Shown: positions 63,465 to 64,000 of the stretch, piece by piece | How positions within the stretch are numbered: position 1 is the first letter of the stretch | Layout of the letters: the number at the start of each line of letters is the position of its first letter | Assembly (NCBI GenBank): GCA_964586595.1 | Contig: CAZPHB010000007.1 | Location: 1 to 64,000 of the forward strand | Source of the DNA: REEB481 sp964586595 | Lineage (GTDB): Bacteria > Bacteroidota > Bacteroidia > NS11-12g > UBA955 | DNA length: 64,000 nucleotides | Reading direction: 5' to 3' | Program-made: the position numbers and the translations under genes | The notes under the pieces: generated by a model | What the model was told of the DNA's origin: nothing | Database searches by the model: none | Seen by the model: the letters and a program-made list of their open reading frames with translations, nothing else

Positions 63465-64000
63465 TTAGGAGTATTTCTCCTTAAACGCATCCCGTACATC
63501 AGAAACCACCTGTCTGATTTCCTGCTCGTGGTCTTTGTCCAGGATCAGCAACACATCGCCGCTGTCCACCACCACCAGGTTGTCCACGCCTTTCAGCACG
63601 ATCAACCTTCCGGAACCGTTAAATACCAGCGAATTACCGGATTCATAGGTCATCACCTTTTTGCCGATTACGGATGTGTTGTATTCGTTTTTCGGACTGA
63701 TGTCGTGCAGTGATTTCCAGGTACCCAGATCGCTCCATCCAAAAGCGGCAGGAGTGACATATACATGTTCCGACTGCTCCAGAATGCCATAGTCTATGCT
63801 GATGCTTCGGGTAAGGCTGTAAATACGATCCATCTCTTCGGAAGTGGGGAACGATGCACCGGGAAGACTCAATGGCCTGAAATGCTCTGCTACGTCTTCC
63901 AGATGTTGTTCAAACTCCTGAATGACCGTGGAGGCTTTCCAGATGAAAATTCCGGAATTCCACAAAAATTCTCCGCTGTCCACAAAAGTTTGGGCGATTT
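63465..64000 (-). CDS. manC: Mannose-1-phosphate guanylyltransferase, 3' part (partial)
   Basis: Only the C-terminal about 178 residues are in the window; the gene continues past 64000. Motifs of the nucleotidyltransferase: AQTFVDSGEFLWNSGIFIWKA, SISIDYGILEQSEHVYV, GWSDLGTWKSL and the C-terminal left-handed beta-helix-like block (IVLKGVDNLVVVDSGDVLLILDK). The protein ends soon after this block, so it lacks the phosphomannose isomerase domain of bifunctional forms. It makes GDP-mannose from mannose-1-P and GTP for surface polysaccharides. Confidence 0.9.
   Translation of the reverse strand, partial: IAQTFVDSGEFLWNSGIFIWKASTVIQEFEQHLEDVAEHFRPLSLPGASFPTSEEMDRIYSLTRSISIDYGILEQSEHVYVTPAAFGWSDLGTWKSLHDISPKNEYNTSVIGKKVMTYESGNSLVFNGSGRLIVLKGVDNLVVVDSGDVLLILDKDHEQEIRQVVSDVRDAFKEKYS

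Overview
The window looks like a draft scaffold from a Bacteroidota genome, probably a Chitinophagales/Saprospiria-type environmental lineage. This is inferred from type IX secretion (T9SS) C-terminal sorting domains on three secreted proteins, many small lipoproteins with the loose Bacteroidota lipobox, LytTR regulators, TAnnTTTG-type -7 promoter elements, ATGA/TGATG/TTGA translational couplings, and Bacteroidota-typical families (MbnP, DUF2452-like, GH3-like, peptidase C10 with Spi prodomain). GC content is moderate. I found no rRNA, tRNA, insertion sequence, phage or CRISPR.

Layout. 1-6.8 kb: small secreted proteins, a T9SS-exported streptopain-like C10 protease bracketed by two small lipoproteins, and a LytS/LytTR two-component pair next to a duplicated stand-alone LytTR protein. 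6.9-12.5 kb: a vWA protein, a non-coding patch of palindromes and degenerate repeats, a Bacteroidota-only 413-aa protein, a class II glutamine amidotransferase, a GNAT acetyltransferase and a polytopic ArnT/PMT-like membrane protein. 12.5-15.7 kb: a minus-strand operon of a small Cys-rich membrane-anchored protein, MbnP, an MbnH-like diheme peroxidase and a CDVCG beta-barrel protein, probably for copper or redox work at the cell surface. 15.9-26.6 kb: metabolism and cell-wall recycling (Glu-type dehydrogenase, AnmK, exported-looking class V aminotransferase, MenE-like ligase, Asd, a DUF2452 protein, a degenerate class III cyclase, MurQ coupled to a GH3-family protein). AnmK and MurQ are consecutive steps of anhydroMurNAc recycling. 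26.6-27.5 kb: a lipoprotein cyclophilin.

27.9-52.6 kb is the most striking part. Two paralogous giant T9SS adhesin-like proteins (about 3450 and about 3034 aa) lie on the minus strand. Between them sit a periplasmic-propeller histidine kinase and a NarL-type response regulator whose 3' ends overlap, plus an enoyl-CoA hydratase. The two giant genes and the regulator gene share the same sequence at the presumed promoter (TTTGTGGG followed by AGAA), so the kinase/regulator pair may control the adhesins. The second giant gene is split by 100 Ns, but 55 bp is duplicated exactly on both sides. Collapsing the overlap restores one reading frame, so the gap is an assembly artefact.

52.7-58.1 kb: a 60-bp tandem repeat, a lipoprotein, ornithine aminotransferase, a ParE/RelE-type toxin with its antitoxin, and two coupled exported proteins of unknown function. 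58.2-63.4 kb: the conserved rimP-nusA-infB cluster, with a terminator-like hairpin in the rimP leader and another between nusA and infB, followed by a META/HslJ-like lipoprotein. The window ends inside a mannose-1-phosphate guanylyltransferase gene.
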